Positions 36,323 to 44,218 of a stretch of 64,000 bases of DNA are shown piece by piece. Both the position numbers and the translations under genes were made by a program. How positions within the stretch are numbered: position 1 is the stretch's first letter; each line of letters begins with the position of its first letter. Under the pieces are notes generated by a model that saw only the letters and a list, made by a program, of their open reading frames with translations, had not been told where the DNA came from and did not search any database. Location: the IMG/VR virus record IMGVR_UViG_3300009430_000004, positions 62,001 to 126,000 of that record; one strand, written 5' to 3'. The DNA is from a virus.

Positions 36323-36573
36323 GATGGGGGACCGTACAATTTTTGTACTTGCCTACTTCCAACAAAAATTAGATTAAGGATTGTGGTTTAAACCACATAA
36401 TTCCTTGCTCTACAGTTGGGGGTAGGGGGACCGTACCGCTAGGTAATAGTTAAGACAGTCTCGAAGAGACTGAGTAGTAAAGGACAAGTGCCAGACGAGA
36501 GCTATAATATAGAGAAAAAAATAAAAAGAAGAAAATATAATTAAGAGTATATACCAAAAAAAGGTATATACTC
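36323..36573 (+). ncRNA. Candidate structured non-coding RNA, about 250 nt
   Basis: The 307-base gap between coding genes has its own promoter-like element (36311-36322) and a terminal hairpin (36545-36573) but no ORF with a ribosome binding site. Its folding is strong: CCTACTTCCAAC (36352-36363) pairs over 12 bp with GTTGGGGGTAGG (36415-36426), enclosing a hairpin AAGGA..TGTGG/CCACA..TCCTT (36376-36406). Further hairpins are GTACAA/TTGTAC (36334-36348) and CAGTCTC/GAGACTG (36456-36472). GGGGGACCGTAC occurs twice (36326-36337 and 36425-36436). It is GC-richer than its flanks. I do not recognise it as tmRNA, RNase P RNA, tRNA, an intron or another named family. Confidence 0.6.
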
Positions 36574-36580
36574 ATTTTAA
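36545..36580 (+). terminator. Hairpin ending the non-coding RNA unit
   Basis: GAGTATATACC (36545-36555) pairs perfectly with GGTATATACTC (36563-36573) around seven A, followed by a modest T-rich stretch. Confidence 0.65.
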
Positions 36581-36609
36581 TTTATCTTAAAAAGGAGATG
36601 AAATTATTA

Positions 36610-37179
36610 ATGGATAATAAAATAGTTAGTATAGGTTCAGTTAATAAAAATTCAAGAGACTCTAAGTTTAAGAGACATATACAAAGTAATTTTACTCAGG
36701 ACAATCTAAAAAGAGAGATTGAAAATATGGCATCATTTATTAACTATGATCCTAAATTACTACTTAGTGTGAAGGAAGAAGTTGATAGATATTTTGAATC
36801 AGGTTCATTCTATAATTCAGTCTTTCAAGAGATTTCTGATGGAATTGGTACTAATGACTGTAGATTAGTAACTGACCCATTTGGAACTAAAATGTTTATA
36901 TATAAGATAGAAATCAAGTTAATAATAGGTATGTCAGATGTAGTTAGACATAATAGATTTCTTATAGATGCTATTGCTAAATATGCATTCAGAACTTATA
37001 AGAATGAAGGTTATAAGCAATATTTACTAGATGTATTTGAGACGCAAAACATGGGAATACAATTCATGGAAATTTATATACAAGATAAAGATATTTATAT
37101 GGGAGGAGAGATTAAATTACTTAAAGGTGAATTGTACGATAAGATGTATCACTATTATGAATTATTAGGTGACCAATAG
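36610..37179 (+). CDS. Unknown protein, 189 residues
   Basis: The start chosen is the ATG at 36610, because the alternative ATG at 36598 touches the AAAAAGGAG site directly; the spacing of 12 is a little long. The protein is mixed helix/strand with no recognised motif. It lies first in a tight run of four genes (36610-38567) separated by 0-31 nt, presumably one operon that can be read from the upstream non-coding RNA promoter. Confidence 0.5.
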   Translation: MDNKIVSIGSVNKNSRDSKFKRHIQSNFTQDNLKREIENMASFINYDPKLLLSVKEEVDRYFESGSFYNSVFQEISDGIGTNDCRLVTDPFGTKMFIYKIEIKLIIGMSDVVRHNRFLIDAIAKYAFRTYKNEGYKQYLLDVFETQNMGIQFMEIYIQDKDIYMGGEIKLLKGELYDKMYHYYELLGDQ

Positions 37180-37192
37180 GGGTAGAGGGAAG

Positions 37193-37570
37193 ATGTATGA
37201 AATAATAATTAAGTTTGTTAAAGGAACCACATTCAATGTTACTAGAAGAAGATTAATTAAGATGCTTAAACAGCTAGCGAAGAAAGATAAAGTTACGCTA
37301 GCTTATGAATATAATAATAGTATGGGACATCATAATATAAGGGAGATGAAAGGTAAGATAGTCGGATTTAGCGTTATACCAGTATTATATGATGGTAAAA
37401 CACCATATGAATATCAGATAAATGTAAATTACAGAGAAGCTGGGACTGAGGCTATGAAATCTTGGCAAGTATTTGTAACAGCAGATGCAGAGTTTTATGG
37501 ATACTGCCAAATAAGATGGTGTAACAGTGGTCCATGTTGTTATATAACAGGTTCATGGGAGGGTAAATAA
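37193..37570 (+). CDS. Unknown small protein, 125 residues
   Basis: The ATG at 37193 directly follows TAGAGGGAAG; a GTG in frame at 37169 overlaps the previous gene and has no site. The N-terminal 60 residues are basic (RRRLIKMLKQLAKKDK) and the rest is strand-rich, including MKGKIVGFSVIP and CQIRWCNSGPCC near the C terminus, with three Cys in eight residues. The fold resembles small beta-barrel proteins but cannot be named. Confidence 0.5.
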   Translation: MYEIIIKFVKGTTFNVTRRRLIKMLKQLAKKDKVTLAYEYNNSMGHHNIREMKGKIVGFSVIPVLYDGKTPYEYQINVNYREAGTEAMKSWQVFVTADAEFYGYCQIRWCNSGPCCYITGSWEGK

Positions 37571-37963
37571 ATGCACGAGATACATTTTCTAATGTTTGTA
37601 AAAGATCCTAAAACCAAAGAGATAGTTAAATTATGTGTGGTTGCAGACAGTAATTGTTTTATTAGTGCAACTGTTAGAGAAGACTTCATGTTAGATGTCT
37701 ATGATAATAAATTACTAGGAGAATTAGAAAGAAACTTTCCTATAGAATTACTTCATTTAAGTAGTAGCAGCATAGCTGATTTCTTTCATAGCTCCTGTAT
37801 ATTTCCAAGACCCATACAAGACTTCTATGAGAAATATAAAGATGAATACTTTTCAATGGAATTCTATATGTTGCAGGCAAGTTTAGATGACATAAAGAAG
37901 TTTAAAACAAAATATAACTTGCCTATATTTACAAGAGATATCTATCTTACTTTTAATAAGTAA
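37571..37963 (+). CDS. Unknown small protein, 130 residues
   Basis: The ATG follows the previous stop codon with no gap, and GGAGGGTAAATA supplies the ribosome binding site. The protein starts with strands (HEIHFLMFVKDP) and has a Ser-rich middle (LSSSSIADFFHSSC). No domain is recognised. Translation is probably coupled to the gene before it. Confidence 0.5.
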   Translation: MHEIHFLMFVKDPKTKEIVKLCVVADSNCFISATVREDFMLDVYDNKLLGELERNFPIELLHLSSSSIADFFHSSCIFPRPIQDFYEKYKDEYFSMEFYMLQASLDDIKKFKTKYNLPIFTRDIYLTFNK

Positions 37964-37994
37964 GATGATAAATAAAATCAAAGGAGGTATTATC

Positions 37995-38567
37995 ATGCCA
38001 AGAGAAGAAATGCATGAAGACCTATATAAAGAAATGAAGGATTATGTCGATACATTCGACGATGACAAAGAAAACAATAGGGAAGAAGACGATGAATATT
38101 ATGACAACAGGTATATCTATAAGAATTATCAGATTTTATCTGAAGCATTAAAAGCTTATGACCCTATTGAAATTACAACTATTGGGGCGTTGTTGCCGAA
38201 GAATTATGACCCAGATTCAATTAGTGATGATTACGATAATGCTGAATTTTATTCAGAGAAGTTTAGGTCTATTGATGATATCGTTGAAAAACTAGAGGAT
38301 GATGGATTTATGGTAACGAGTTTACCAGAGGATTTTGAAATGGCATCGCTTGATTTTCATGCTGAGGATGAGGATCTTGAAATAGAGGGTTGGATGTCAC
38401 AAAATAATAATTATAGAGTCATATTTGTATTTGCAATATTAGAAGATTCATATTATCCTTTTGCAACTATAATGAATGACGATGGGAAAATTATAAAGAA
38501 TAAGGATAAGAAGAAACCTAATATTATAAACTTAAAGATTCCGTTTATATCTAATTCATTTTTATAA
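37995..38567 (+). CDS. Acidic unknown protein, 190 residues
   Basis: The ATG at 37995 after AAAGGAGGTATTATC is preferred to the upstream ATG at 37965. The first 45 residues are very acidic (DTFDDDKENNREEDDEYYD), a possible DNA mimic-like or disordered segment; the rest is a folded acidic domain with strands. It is the last gene of its run and a strong terminator follows. Function unknown. Confidence 0.5.
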   Translation: MPREEMHEDLYKEMKDYVDTFDDDKENNREEDDEYYDNRYIYKNYQILSEALKAYDPIEITTIGALLPKNYDPDSISDDYDNAEFYSEKFRSIDDIVEKLEDDGFMVTSLPEDFEMASLDFHAEDEDLEIEGWMSQNNNYRVIFVFAILEDSYYPFATIMNDDGKIIKNKDKKKPNIINLKIPFISNSFL

Positions 38568-38597
38568 GAGGGTGTTAACACCCTCTATTATTTTTTC
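38567..38597 (+). terminator. Intrinsic terminator
   Basis: AGAGGGTGTT (from 38567) is self-complementary with AACACCCTCT (to 38586), followed by ATTATTTTTT. It begins at the stop codon of the 37995 gene. Confidence 0.85.
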
Positions 38598-38600
38598 AAG

Positions 38601-38610
38601 TATATATTAT
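38601..38610 (+). promoter_or_regulatory. TATATATTAT early-type promoter motif
   Basis: An exact copy ending 38 nt before the ATG at 38648, directly after the terminator of the preceding operon. Confidence 0.6.
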
Positions 38611-38647
38611 AGAAGTGAGATAAATAAACAATAAAGGAGTAGATAAT

Positions 38648-39254
38648 ATGAAATTTTATTCAATGAAAGATTTAAAAGAAAAGACTAAAATGCAAATTAC
38701 AGAGTTTCCAAAGATATCAATATGGTTTACAAACTACCCCTGAAGATTTTAGTATAAAGGCAAACTATTTCGCTGACACTGGAGATATCGTATTTGTTTA
38801 CAGGGATGAAAAAGGTGAATATCAATCCAATGTTGTTAAGATACATGATAGCTATGGACTTGGTGTTTGTAAGTTATCTATAATGGATACTAAGATATTC
38901 ATTGTATTTGGTAAGAATACATTGAAGAATGAATCGGGATATGCATATTCAATGAAACCTGAAATCAATAAGATTCTTGAAGAATACTTTAGTGAGCTCG
39001 GTGTTGAAGTAACTTATGTTGAAGAACTTGAGGTATCTGAGTATATATCTGGGTTCCATGATGCAAAGGAATTCTTTAATAAATGCCCATATGAAATAAA
39101 GAGTTTTGATATAGACCTTGATGATGTATATATGGAAGATTGTGATGTTAAGGTGGTTAGACAGCTATTTGATATAGCAGACCAATATGATGTCACCGAT
39201 GAAATCGAAATCAAGGCTACAAAAGAACTAAAGGGATATCTTGATAAAAAATGA
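38648..39254 (+). CDS. Unknown protein with a +1 frameshift at CCC-TGA
   Basis: The ATG at 38648 follows AAAGGAGTAGATA and a promoter motif, but the frame stops at TGA (38741-38743) after 31 codons. The +1 frame stays open from there to 39254, and no ribosome binding site restarts it. The stop is preceded by CCC, giving CCC-TGA, a sequence known to allow +1 programmed frameshifting in Listeria phage PSA. A +1 slip would make a protein of about 201 residues reading ...WFTNYP-EDFSIKANY.... Alternatively one C too many in the CCCC run (38737-38740) gives the same product. Its function is not recognised; the C-terminal half is acidic. Confidence 0.6.
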
Positions 39255-39421
39255 TGGTAATGATAGAGAAAGAAAAAGTAGAATCTGTTGACTGGATTGA
39301 CTTTGAAGATGTTGAACTTAATAATGCTACTAAAGAACATTTCGACCAGATTGATACTCTTATAACAGATGAATCAAATCGAGATGATATAGGATTCAGG
39401 GTTCGATATATTCTTAAATAG
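39251..39421 (+). CDS. Small acidic protein, 56 residues
   Basis: The ATG overlaps the stop of the preceding gene by four bases (ATGA), a usual sign of translational coupling. The 56 residues include EKEKVESVDWIDFEDVELNN and a final RVRYILK. The frame is clean and ends just before a terminator. No family is recognised. Confidence 0.5.
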   Translation: MMVMIEKEKVESVDWIDFEDVELNNATKEHFDQIDTLITDESNRDDIGFRVRYILK

Positions 39422-39440
39422 TCAAAAACAATCAAATAAT

Positions 39441-39472
39441 AAATATGGCACTATCTCAGTGCCATATTTTTT
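39441..39472 (+). terminator. Intrinsic terminator
   Basis: AAATATGGCAC (39441-39451) pairs with GTGCCATATTT (39459-39469) around TATCTCA, followed by more T. The next gene's ribosome binding site begins only a few bases later. Confidence 0.88.
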
Positions 39473-39486
39473 TAGGAGGTGATGAA

Positions 39487-40008
39487 ATGAAGTTACATGT
39501 TTTATTTGATTCAAAATCTAGTAACGTTGTGGCAATGGCTGAAGAAAAAGACTATGTCCTCCGTTATATCTTACAGAATAATTTTAATGAAGACTATAAA
39601 ATATCAAGTATCAAAAAGAAAAGTTTAGTTGAGAAATATTTGATAGTTTACGAGGAGTTTTTATTAGATGAATATGAGGAATTAGTCCTCACTACTCTTG
39701 AAAGAAGAATAGTTAATAATACTATGGGTGAAGAGCAGGCGAGGATAGAAAATACTATTGACGAATTAATGAAAATGGTCGCAGAGTATAATTTTAGTAG
39801 TAAGGATTCTGCTAAACTTAAAGAAGCTATAAAAGTATTAGAGAAGAATTCTAAGCCTAAGCGACTAAGTATTCTACTTAATATTAAGGAGTTTATTTTC
39901 ACTTTATTTTCACCAAGTGGAAAGAATATCATAGATTATTTTAAACAGCAATTTGGTATACAAGAGGAAACTAAATACTTCATCCACATCAATATAGAGG
40001 AGGATTAG
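39487..40008 (+). CDS. Unknown protein, 173 residues
   Basis: The ATG at 39487 follows AGGAGGTGATGAA; upstream in-frame codons lie within the terminator and are rejected. The N-terminal third resembles a small folded domain (KLHVLFDSKSSNVVAMA), then comes a helical, Glu/Lys-rich central region with coiled-coil character (90-140) and a hydrophobic stretch near 140-155. No function is recognised. The next gene follows after one base. Confidence 0.5.
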   Translation: MKLHVLFDSKSSNVVAMAEEKDYVLRYILQNNFNEDYKISSIKKKSLVEKYLIVYEEFLLDEYEELVLTTLERRIVNNTMGEEQARIENTIDELMKMVAEYNFSSKDSAKLKEAIKVLEKNSKPKRLSILLNIKEFIFTLFSPSGKNIIDYFKQQFGIQEETKYFIHINIEED

Positions 40009-40009
40009 T

Positions 40010-40339
40010 ATGAAAGATCTAGGATTCACTATAGAACGTAAACCTGGGGTTAGGGAAGGTTTGGTAGTAATAAAACCTGGTGAGAAGACAGGTGATGATA
40101 TTAAAAGTATTCATGAACTTATGCAAATAAAGGATAAACTTAATCCAACGGAATTCTATAATTGTCTTATGGCTCTAAATGCTGGAGCTGAGTTTATCCA
40201 TTTTGAATATAATGACGAGAAGGATTGTATTGAGATAAGTCATGCTTATTATTTTACTGACGAATTTGAATATGAAACTTGGAGGAAAACTTACTCAATA
40301 AGTTATCCTATAGAGATTATAAAGTTGAAAAAAGAATGA
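40010..40339 (+). CDS. Unknown small protein, 109 residues
   Basis: The ATG lies one base after the previous stop, with GAGGAGGATTAGT as its site. The protein is mixed helix/strand with acidic and aromatic clusters (FEYNDEKDCIEIS; YYFTDEFEYETW). No known domain. A terminator with a GTGA loop starts at its stop codon. Confidence 0.5.
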   Translation: MKDLGFTIERKPGVREGLVVIKPGEKTGDDIKSIHELMQIKDKLNPTEFYNCLMALNAGAEFIHFEYNDEKDCIEISHAYYFTDEFEYETWRKTYSISYPIEIIKLKKE

Positions 40340-40367
40340 GGTGTACGTGAGTACACCTATTTTTTTA
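40339..40367 (+). terminator. GNRA-capped intrinsic terminator
   Basis: AGGTGTAC (40339-40346) pairs with GTACACCT (40351-40358) around GTGA, followed by ATTTTTTTAT. Confidence 0.88.
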
Positions 40368-40377
40368 TATTTGGACA

Positions 40378-40389
40378 AACTTTTATTTA
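40378..40389 (+). promoter_or_regulatory. AACT-N6-TA late-type element before tmk
   Basis: GGACA precedes AACT-TTTATT-TA, ending 26 nt before the ATG at 40415. The GGACAAAC context is the same as at 34934 and 36307. Confidence 0.55.
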
Positions 40390-40414
40390 AATAATTATGA
40401 ATGGGATGGGTAAT

Positions 40415-41131
40415 ATGAATACCGCAGGAAAGCTAATAGTTATAGAGGGACCAGATGGTTCTGGAAAGAAAACACATGCAAAGAAACTATCGGAGAGGTT
40501 AGATAAAGAGGGAATGAGTAATATGCAGGTAGCATTCCCAAACTATGGGTCACCTCAATGTGCAATGGTTGAGAAATATTTAGACCCAAATGGTGGATTT
40601 AAAAATCTCTATGGTGAAGATAATCTGACATATATAAAACAAGCATCATTATTTTATGCAATTGATAGAGTTGCAACGTTTATTGATACAAAAAACGAGA
40701 CTGGTGAATCGTTACTTGAAATGTTGAGACAAGGTATGCATATAGTATGCGATAGATATACCACATCCAACATACTTCATCAGGTTGGAAATTTATCACA
40801 CACTGAGCATATGATTCCATATATTGACTGGGTTCAGGACACAGAATATTATCATCTCGGCTTACCAAAGCCAGACCTAGTAATATTCCTTGATGTTGTA
40901 CCTGAGATTTCCATGGAGAATATGAGGCGTCGTTACCATGGTAAAGATGGTGTTGACAAACATGAGAACATGGCTCACTTATCTAAAGTATTTGAGAGAA
41001 AAGATAGAGTTATTAAATACTGTGGATGGGAAAAGATAAATTGCTGTGACGACAAGGGAAAGATGCTTCCACAAGAAGTAATACACAAATCCATTTTCAA
41101 GAAGGTTAGGAAAGTACTAAATCAAAAATAA
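40415..41131 (+). CDS. tmk: Thymidylate (dTMP) kinase
   Basis: Phosphorylates dTMP to dTDP using ATP, in the pathway to dTTP. Residues 11-20 (EGPDGSGKKT) are the P-loop. CDRYTTSNILHQ holds the DRY/DRW-type motif that binds the nucleotide, and LPKPDLVIFLDV matches the dTMP kinase PDL..LDV strand. The length of 238 residues is slightly above the usual 210. The ATG at 40415 is chosen because GGGATGGG provides a site; ATGs at 40397 and 40406 lack one. It lies with the RNR, deaminase, ThyA and DHFR genes, together enough for phage dTTP supply. Confidence 0.88.
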   Translation: MNTAGKLIVIEGPDGSGKKTHAKKLSERLDKEGMSNMQVAFPNYGSPQCAMVEKYLDPNGGFKNLYGEDNLTYIKQASLFYAIDRVATFIDTKNETGESLLEMLRQGMHIVCDRYTTSNILHQVGNLSHTEHMIPYIDWVQDTEYYHLGLPKPDLVIFLDVVPEISMENMRRRYHGKDGVDKHENMAHLSKVFERKDRVIKYCGWEKINCCDDKGKMLPQEVIHKSIFKKVRKVLNQK

Positions 41132-41165
41132 GTTTAACCCTATTGGTAAACTCTAAGCCAACAAT

Positions 41166-41175
41166 TATATATTAT
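41166..41175 (+). promoter_or_regulatory. TATATATTAT early-type promoter motif
   Basis: An exact copy ending 43 nt before the ATG at 41218. Confidence 0.6.
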
Positions 41176-41217
41176 TAATAAGTGTATATAAAATAAAAAC
41201 CTTAGGGGGTAGACAAA

Positions 41218-41550
41218 ATGATTTATAGTATTAATCATGACAAAGTAGGTTTATATGCAATTAATTTGGATTGGGTGTTTGCTCATGGGACTCTAGAAGA
41301 ATTCCTAGAATATGATTGTGTTAAAACCGATTCATTAATGGTATTCCATCATTATCTTAAAGTGGATAAAGGAGAATTACCATATGCTATTATAGAAGAT
41401 AGTGCCGAAAATCAATTCGGTGAGATAGTTAGAGTTAAAATATTCTTATGGAAAACCCAAATTATGAGAGGGTTTATTGTTAATATAAGAGATGAAGAAG
41501 CTATTAAACATGCACAAGAAAAATTCGACGAAAGGTCGACCATGTTGTAA
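41218..41550 (+). CDS. Unknown small protein, 110 residues
   Basis: The ATG follows TAGGGGGTAGACAAA. It is an acidic/aromatic mixed-fold protein (YAINLDWVFAHGTLEEFLEY) with no known motif. It forms a single-gene early-type unit between dTMP kinase and RNR, bounded by a TATATATTAT motif and a long terminator hairpin. Confidence 0.5.
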   Translation: MIYSINHDKVGLYAINLDWVFAHGTLEEFLEYDCVKTDSLMVFHHYLKVDKGELPYAIIEDSAENQFGEIVRVKIFLWKTQIMRGFIVNIRDEEAIKHAQEKFDERSTML

Positions 41551-41576
41551 TAAATTATAGATTTCTCAGCCTCTCA

Positions 41577-41625
41577 AAATAGTGTCTACATATACGGAAA
41601 TCCGTGTTGTAGACATTATTTTTTT
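41577..41625 (+). terminator. Long intrinsic terminator
   Basis: AATAGTGTCTACA pairs with TGTAGACATTATT (one G-T step) with an inner ACGGA/TCCGT hairpin, followed by a T tract. Confidence 0.88.
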
Positions 41626-41672
41626 GTCTAAAATTGACTTTTAAAAGTTGGAACAATACAATGAATCCAAAA

Positions 41673-41708
41673 TAGGGTGATAAAATTGTCACCCTATTAT
41701 TTTTTTAT
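41673..41708 (+). terminator. Second tandem intrinsic terminator
   Basis: 41673-41682 (AATAGGGTGA) pairs with 41691-41700 (TCACCCTATT) around an 8-nt loop, followed by ATTTTTTT. It lies just before the promoter element of the RNR gene. Confidence 0.85.
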
Positions 41709-41719
41709 TCGATGACCAA

Positions 41720-41731
41720 CTTTTAAATAAA
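41720..41731 (+). promoter_or_regulatory. AACT-N6-TA late-type element before nrdJ
   Basis: GACC precedes AACT-TTTAAA-TA, ending 40 nt before the ATG at 41771. Confidence 0.5.
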
Positions 41732-41770
41732 TCAATGGAAAGAAATGTAAAATCTAGGAGGATGGGAAGT

Positions 41771-44146
41771 ATGAAACCACAAATTATTTCTGACAATGCA
41801 CAGAGAATTTTAACAGAGAAAAATTACTTTAGAAATGGTGAAACCCACTGGGGAGATATCACCGACAGAGTATCAAAAGGAATCTCATTAGGAGAGCCTA
41901 AGGTAGAAGACAGGGAGAACGTTGCTCATGAAATAAATGAAGCATTAAAATCCCTTGAGTTTATATTTAGTAGTCCATGCCTTCTCAACGCAAGTGTTGT
42001 GAATCCTGGACAATTATCATCATGTTTCGTGGTAGGGTTGAGAGACAACATAGAAGCTATCAGTAAATGTGATGCAAACTTTGCAAAGATATTCCAACGT
42101 AATGGAGGAGCTGGAACAGACTTATCTGTTTTAAGACCTAACAAATCAAGAGTTGAGAATACTAATGGTTATTCATGTGGTGTTGTAGGATTTATGTATA
42201 AATTCAATGCAACAGCAGATATAATGACAAGAAATAATCCTACTAAAAGAGGAGCATTAAAGCTAAATCTTTCAGTATGGCATCCAGATATAATTGACTT
42301 CATCCACTCAAAATCAAAGGATGGGGAACTATCATTGATGAATATATCAGTTTCATTATTCGATGAGTTCATGATGGCTTGTTTAAATGATGAAGACTGG
42401 AATCTTGAATTCCCTGATTATTCATTTAATAAGGAAGTATATAACAATGAATGGGATGGAGACCTTGCTTTATGGAAAGAAAAGGGTTACCCTGTAGTTG
42501 TTTATCAGACTATAAAAGCAAGAGAATTGCTTGACATACTTTGTTTACAAGCATGGAAGACTGGTGAACCTGGAGTTAACTTCCAAGATGTAATGAATAG
42601 GGCTAATATGAATCCACATCTTGGTAGACAGATATTCACAAATCCATGTAACGAATTTGCTAATCTTATTTACACAAGCTGTAACTTAGCAAGCTTGAAC
42701 TTATTAAGACTTGTTATTGCTGGTAAATTTGATAGACAAAAGTTTATTAAGATGGTTAAGAATGGAATTAGATGGCTTGATGATATGATATCAGTTAACA
42801 AGCTCCCTCTACCTGAAATTCAAGAAATGACTGAGAAAATCAGACCTGTTGGATTAGGTGTTATGGGATTTGCTGATGTTTTATATGCTCTAAGAATTCC
42901 ATATAACTCAGTACAGGGTATACAATTTGCAGATGATTTGTTCTCTTTAATGAGACAGGCGGCTATTGAAGCTTCATCTGAATTAGCAGAGGAAAGAGGA
43001 TGTTATCCTGGATGGGAAGGAAGCAAGTGGCAACAGATGGGTATTCCAATGAGGAATAGTAATCTCTTATCAATTGCTCCAACAGGAACAATCTCAACAA
43101 TTGCTGATGTAAGTGGTTCTATTGAGCCAAACTTTGCATTAGTATTCTACAGAAAGACAAACTCAGGACAAAAATACTTATTCGTAAACGAGACATTCAA
43201 AGCTGAACTCGTTGAAAGAGGTATATATAGTGAAGAATTACTTGAGAAGATATTCAAGAATCACGGAAGCTGCGTGGGTATATCAGAGGTTCCAGAGGAT
43301 ATGCAGAGAATATATGTTACCGCACATGATATCACACCAATGGATCATTTGGATATGGTTGCTGTAATACAAAAACATATCGACCTTGCTATCAGTAAAA
43401 CAATTAACTTTGAAAACTCTGTTCCAGTTGAGGATATTAAGGGAGTTATTACTGAAGCTTGGAAAAAAGGTGTTAAGGGTATGACTGTATACAGAGATGG
43501 GTGTAGATCTGACCAGACTTTAACAACAGGTTCTACTTATGATAAGAAAGAAGAACCAAAGAAGATTAAGACAAGAAGAGAAATGGGTAGAAGACTTCCA
43601 GGTGCAACTTATGATGCTGAATCAGCATGTGGAAAGTTCTATTTAACTGTAAATAGAGATGCTGAAGGTAACTTTGTTGAAACCTTCGTTAATTTCAAGA
43701 AAGGACTTTGTAAATCAAATATAGATGGACTTAACAGGATGATTTCATTGGCTTTAAGGAATGGAATTCCAGCCGAAGCAGTAATTGAACAATTGAAAGG
43801 AATTTCATGTTCAGCTTGCACTAGAGTTGCTTCTAATGGAGATAAGCAAATTGATGGAATTAGCTGTCCAGATATAATTGCTAAGGTTCTTGAGCAAGAA
43901 TTTAAAATGGCTGCAACAAATCAAACACCAGTATCGGTGAATAAGGTTGAATTTCCAGCCGTTTGGACAACAGGTAAAGATGTTGCTGGAACAGGAATAG
44001 ATGCTAATTTAGTTAAATCTCATAAAACTCCACAAGAAGTAGCAGAATGTATTGCTAATAACATCTGCCCAGAATGTGGTACTGAGTTAACTCACGGAGC
44101 ATGTGTAGAATGTCCAGATTGTGGCTGGAATAAGTGTGGAGCTTAA
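41771..44146 (+). CDS. nrdJ: Adenosylcobalamin-dependent ribonucleotide reductase (class II)
   Basis: Reduces ribonucleotides to deoxyribonucleotides with coenzyme B12 as radical source. It has 791 residues from the ATG at 41771, which follows TAGGAGGATGGGAAG; an upstream ATG at 41735 has no site. C85 (QLSSCF) and C304 (TSCNLASLNL) form the expected redox pair, and N291-P-C293-N-E295 carries the thiyl radical site and its partners. APTGTISTIADVSGSIEP is the conserved phosphate-binding loop. The C terminus has CSACTR and a CPEC...CPDCG zinc-ribbon tail, as in many NrdJ proteins. No small subunit is expected. It implies a B12-making or B12-importing host. Confidence 0.92.
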   Translation: MKPQIISDNAQRILTEKNYFRNGETHWGDITDRVSKGISLGEPKVEDRENVAHEINEALKSLEFIFSSPCLLNASVVNPGQLSSCFVVGLRDNIEAISKCDANFAKIFQRNGGAGTDLSVLRPNKSRVENTNGYSCGVVGFMYKFNATADIMTRNNPTKRGALKLNLSVWHPDIIDFIHSKSKDGELSLMNISVSLFDEFMMACLNDEDWNLEFPDYSFNKEVYNNEWDGDLALWKEKGYPVVVYQTIKARELLDILCLQAWKTGEPGVNFQDVMNRANMNPHLGRQIFTNPCNEFANLIYTSCNLASLNLLRLVIAGKFDRQKFIKMVKNGIRWLDDMISVNKLPLPEIQEMTEKIRPVGLGVMGFADVLYALRIPYNSVQGIQFADDLFSLMRQAAIEASSELAEERGCYPGWEGSKWQQMGIPMRNSNLLSIAPTGTISTIADVSGSIEPNFALVFYRKTNSGQKYLFVNETFKAELVERGIYSEELLEKIFKNHGSCVGISEVPEDMQRIYVTAHDITPMDHLDMVAVIQKHIDLAISKTINFENSVPVEDIKGVITEAWKKGVKGMTVYRDGCRSDQTLTTGSTYDKKEEPKKIKTRREMGRRLPGATYDAESACGKFYLTVNRDAEGNFVETFVNFKKGLCKSNIDGLNRMISLALRNGIPAEAVIEQLKGISCSACTRVASNGDKQIDGISCPDIIAKVLEQEFKMAATNQTPVSVNKVEFPAVWTTGKDVAGTGIDANLVKSHKTPQEVAECIANNICPECGTELTHGACVECPDCGWNKCGA

Positions 44147-44160
44147 TAAAAAACATTATT

Positions 44161-44191
44161 GGAGATAGTTAGATTTTATCTAACTATCTCC
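44161..44191 (+). terminator. Hairpin after nrdJ
   Basis: GGAGATAGTTAG (44161-44172) pairs with CTAACTATCTCC (44180-44191). Only a short T-rich tail follows, so it may be a weak terminator or an RNA-stabilising hairpin. Confidence 0.6.
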
Positions 44192-44218
44192 TTAACTTAT
44201 ATTTAGGGGGTGTTTTAA

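Noticed and set aside
36323-36573. Group I intron, RNase P RNA or tmRNA for the structured region
   Set aside because: It lacks the conserved core sequences I know for these RNAs, does not interrupt a gene and has no tRNA-like ends.
38883-39254. Separate 123-residue gene starting at ATG 38883
   Set aside because: No ribosome binding site precedes it and its frame stays open upstream to the CCC-TGA, so it is better read as the second part of the 38648 gene.
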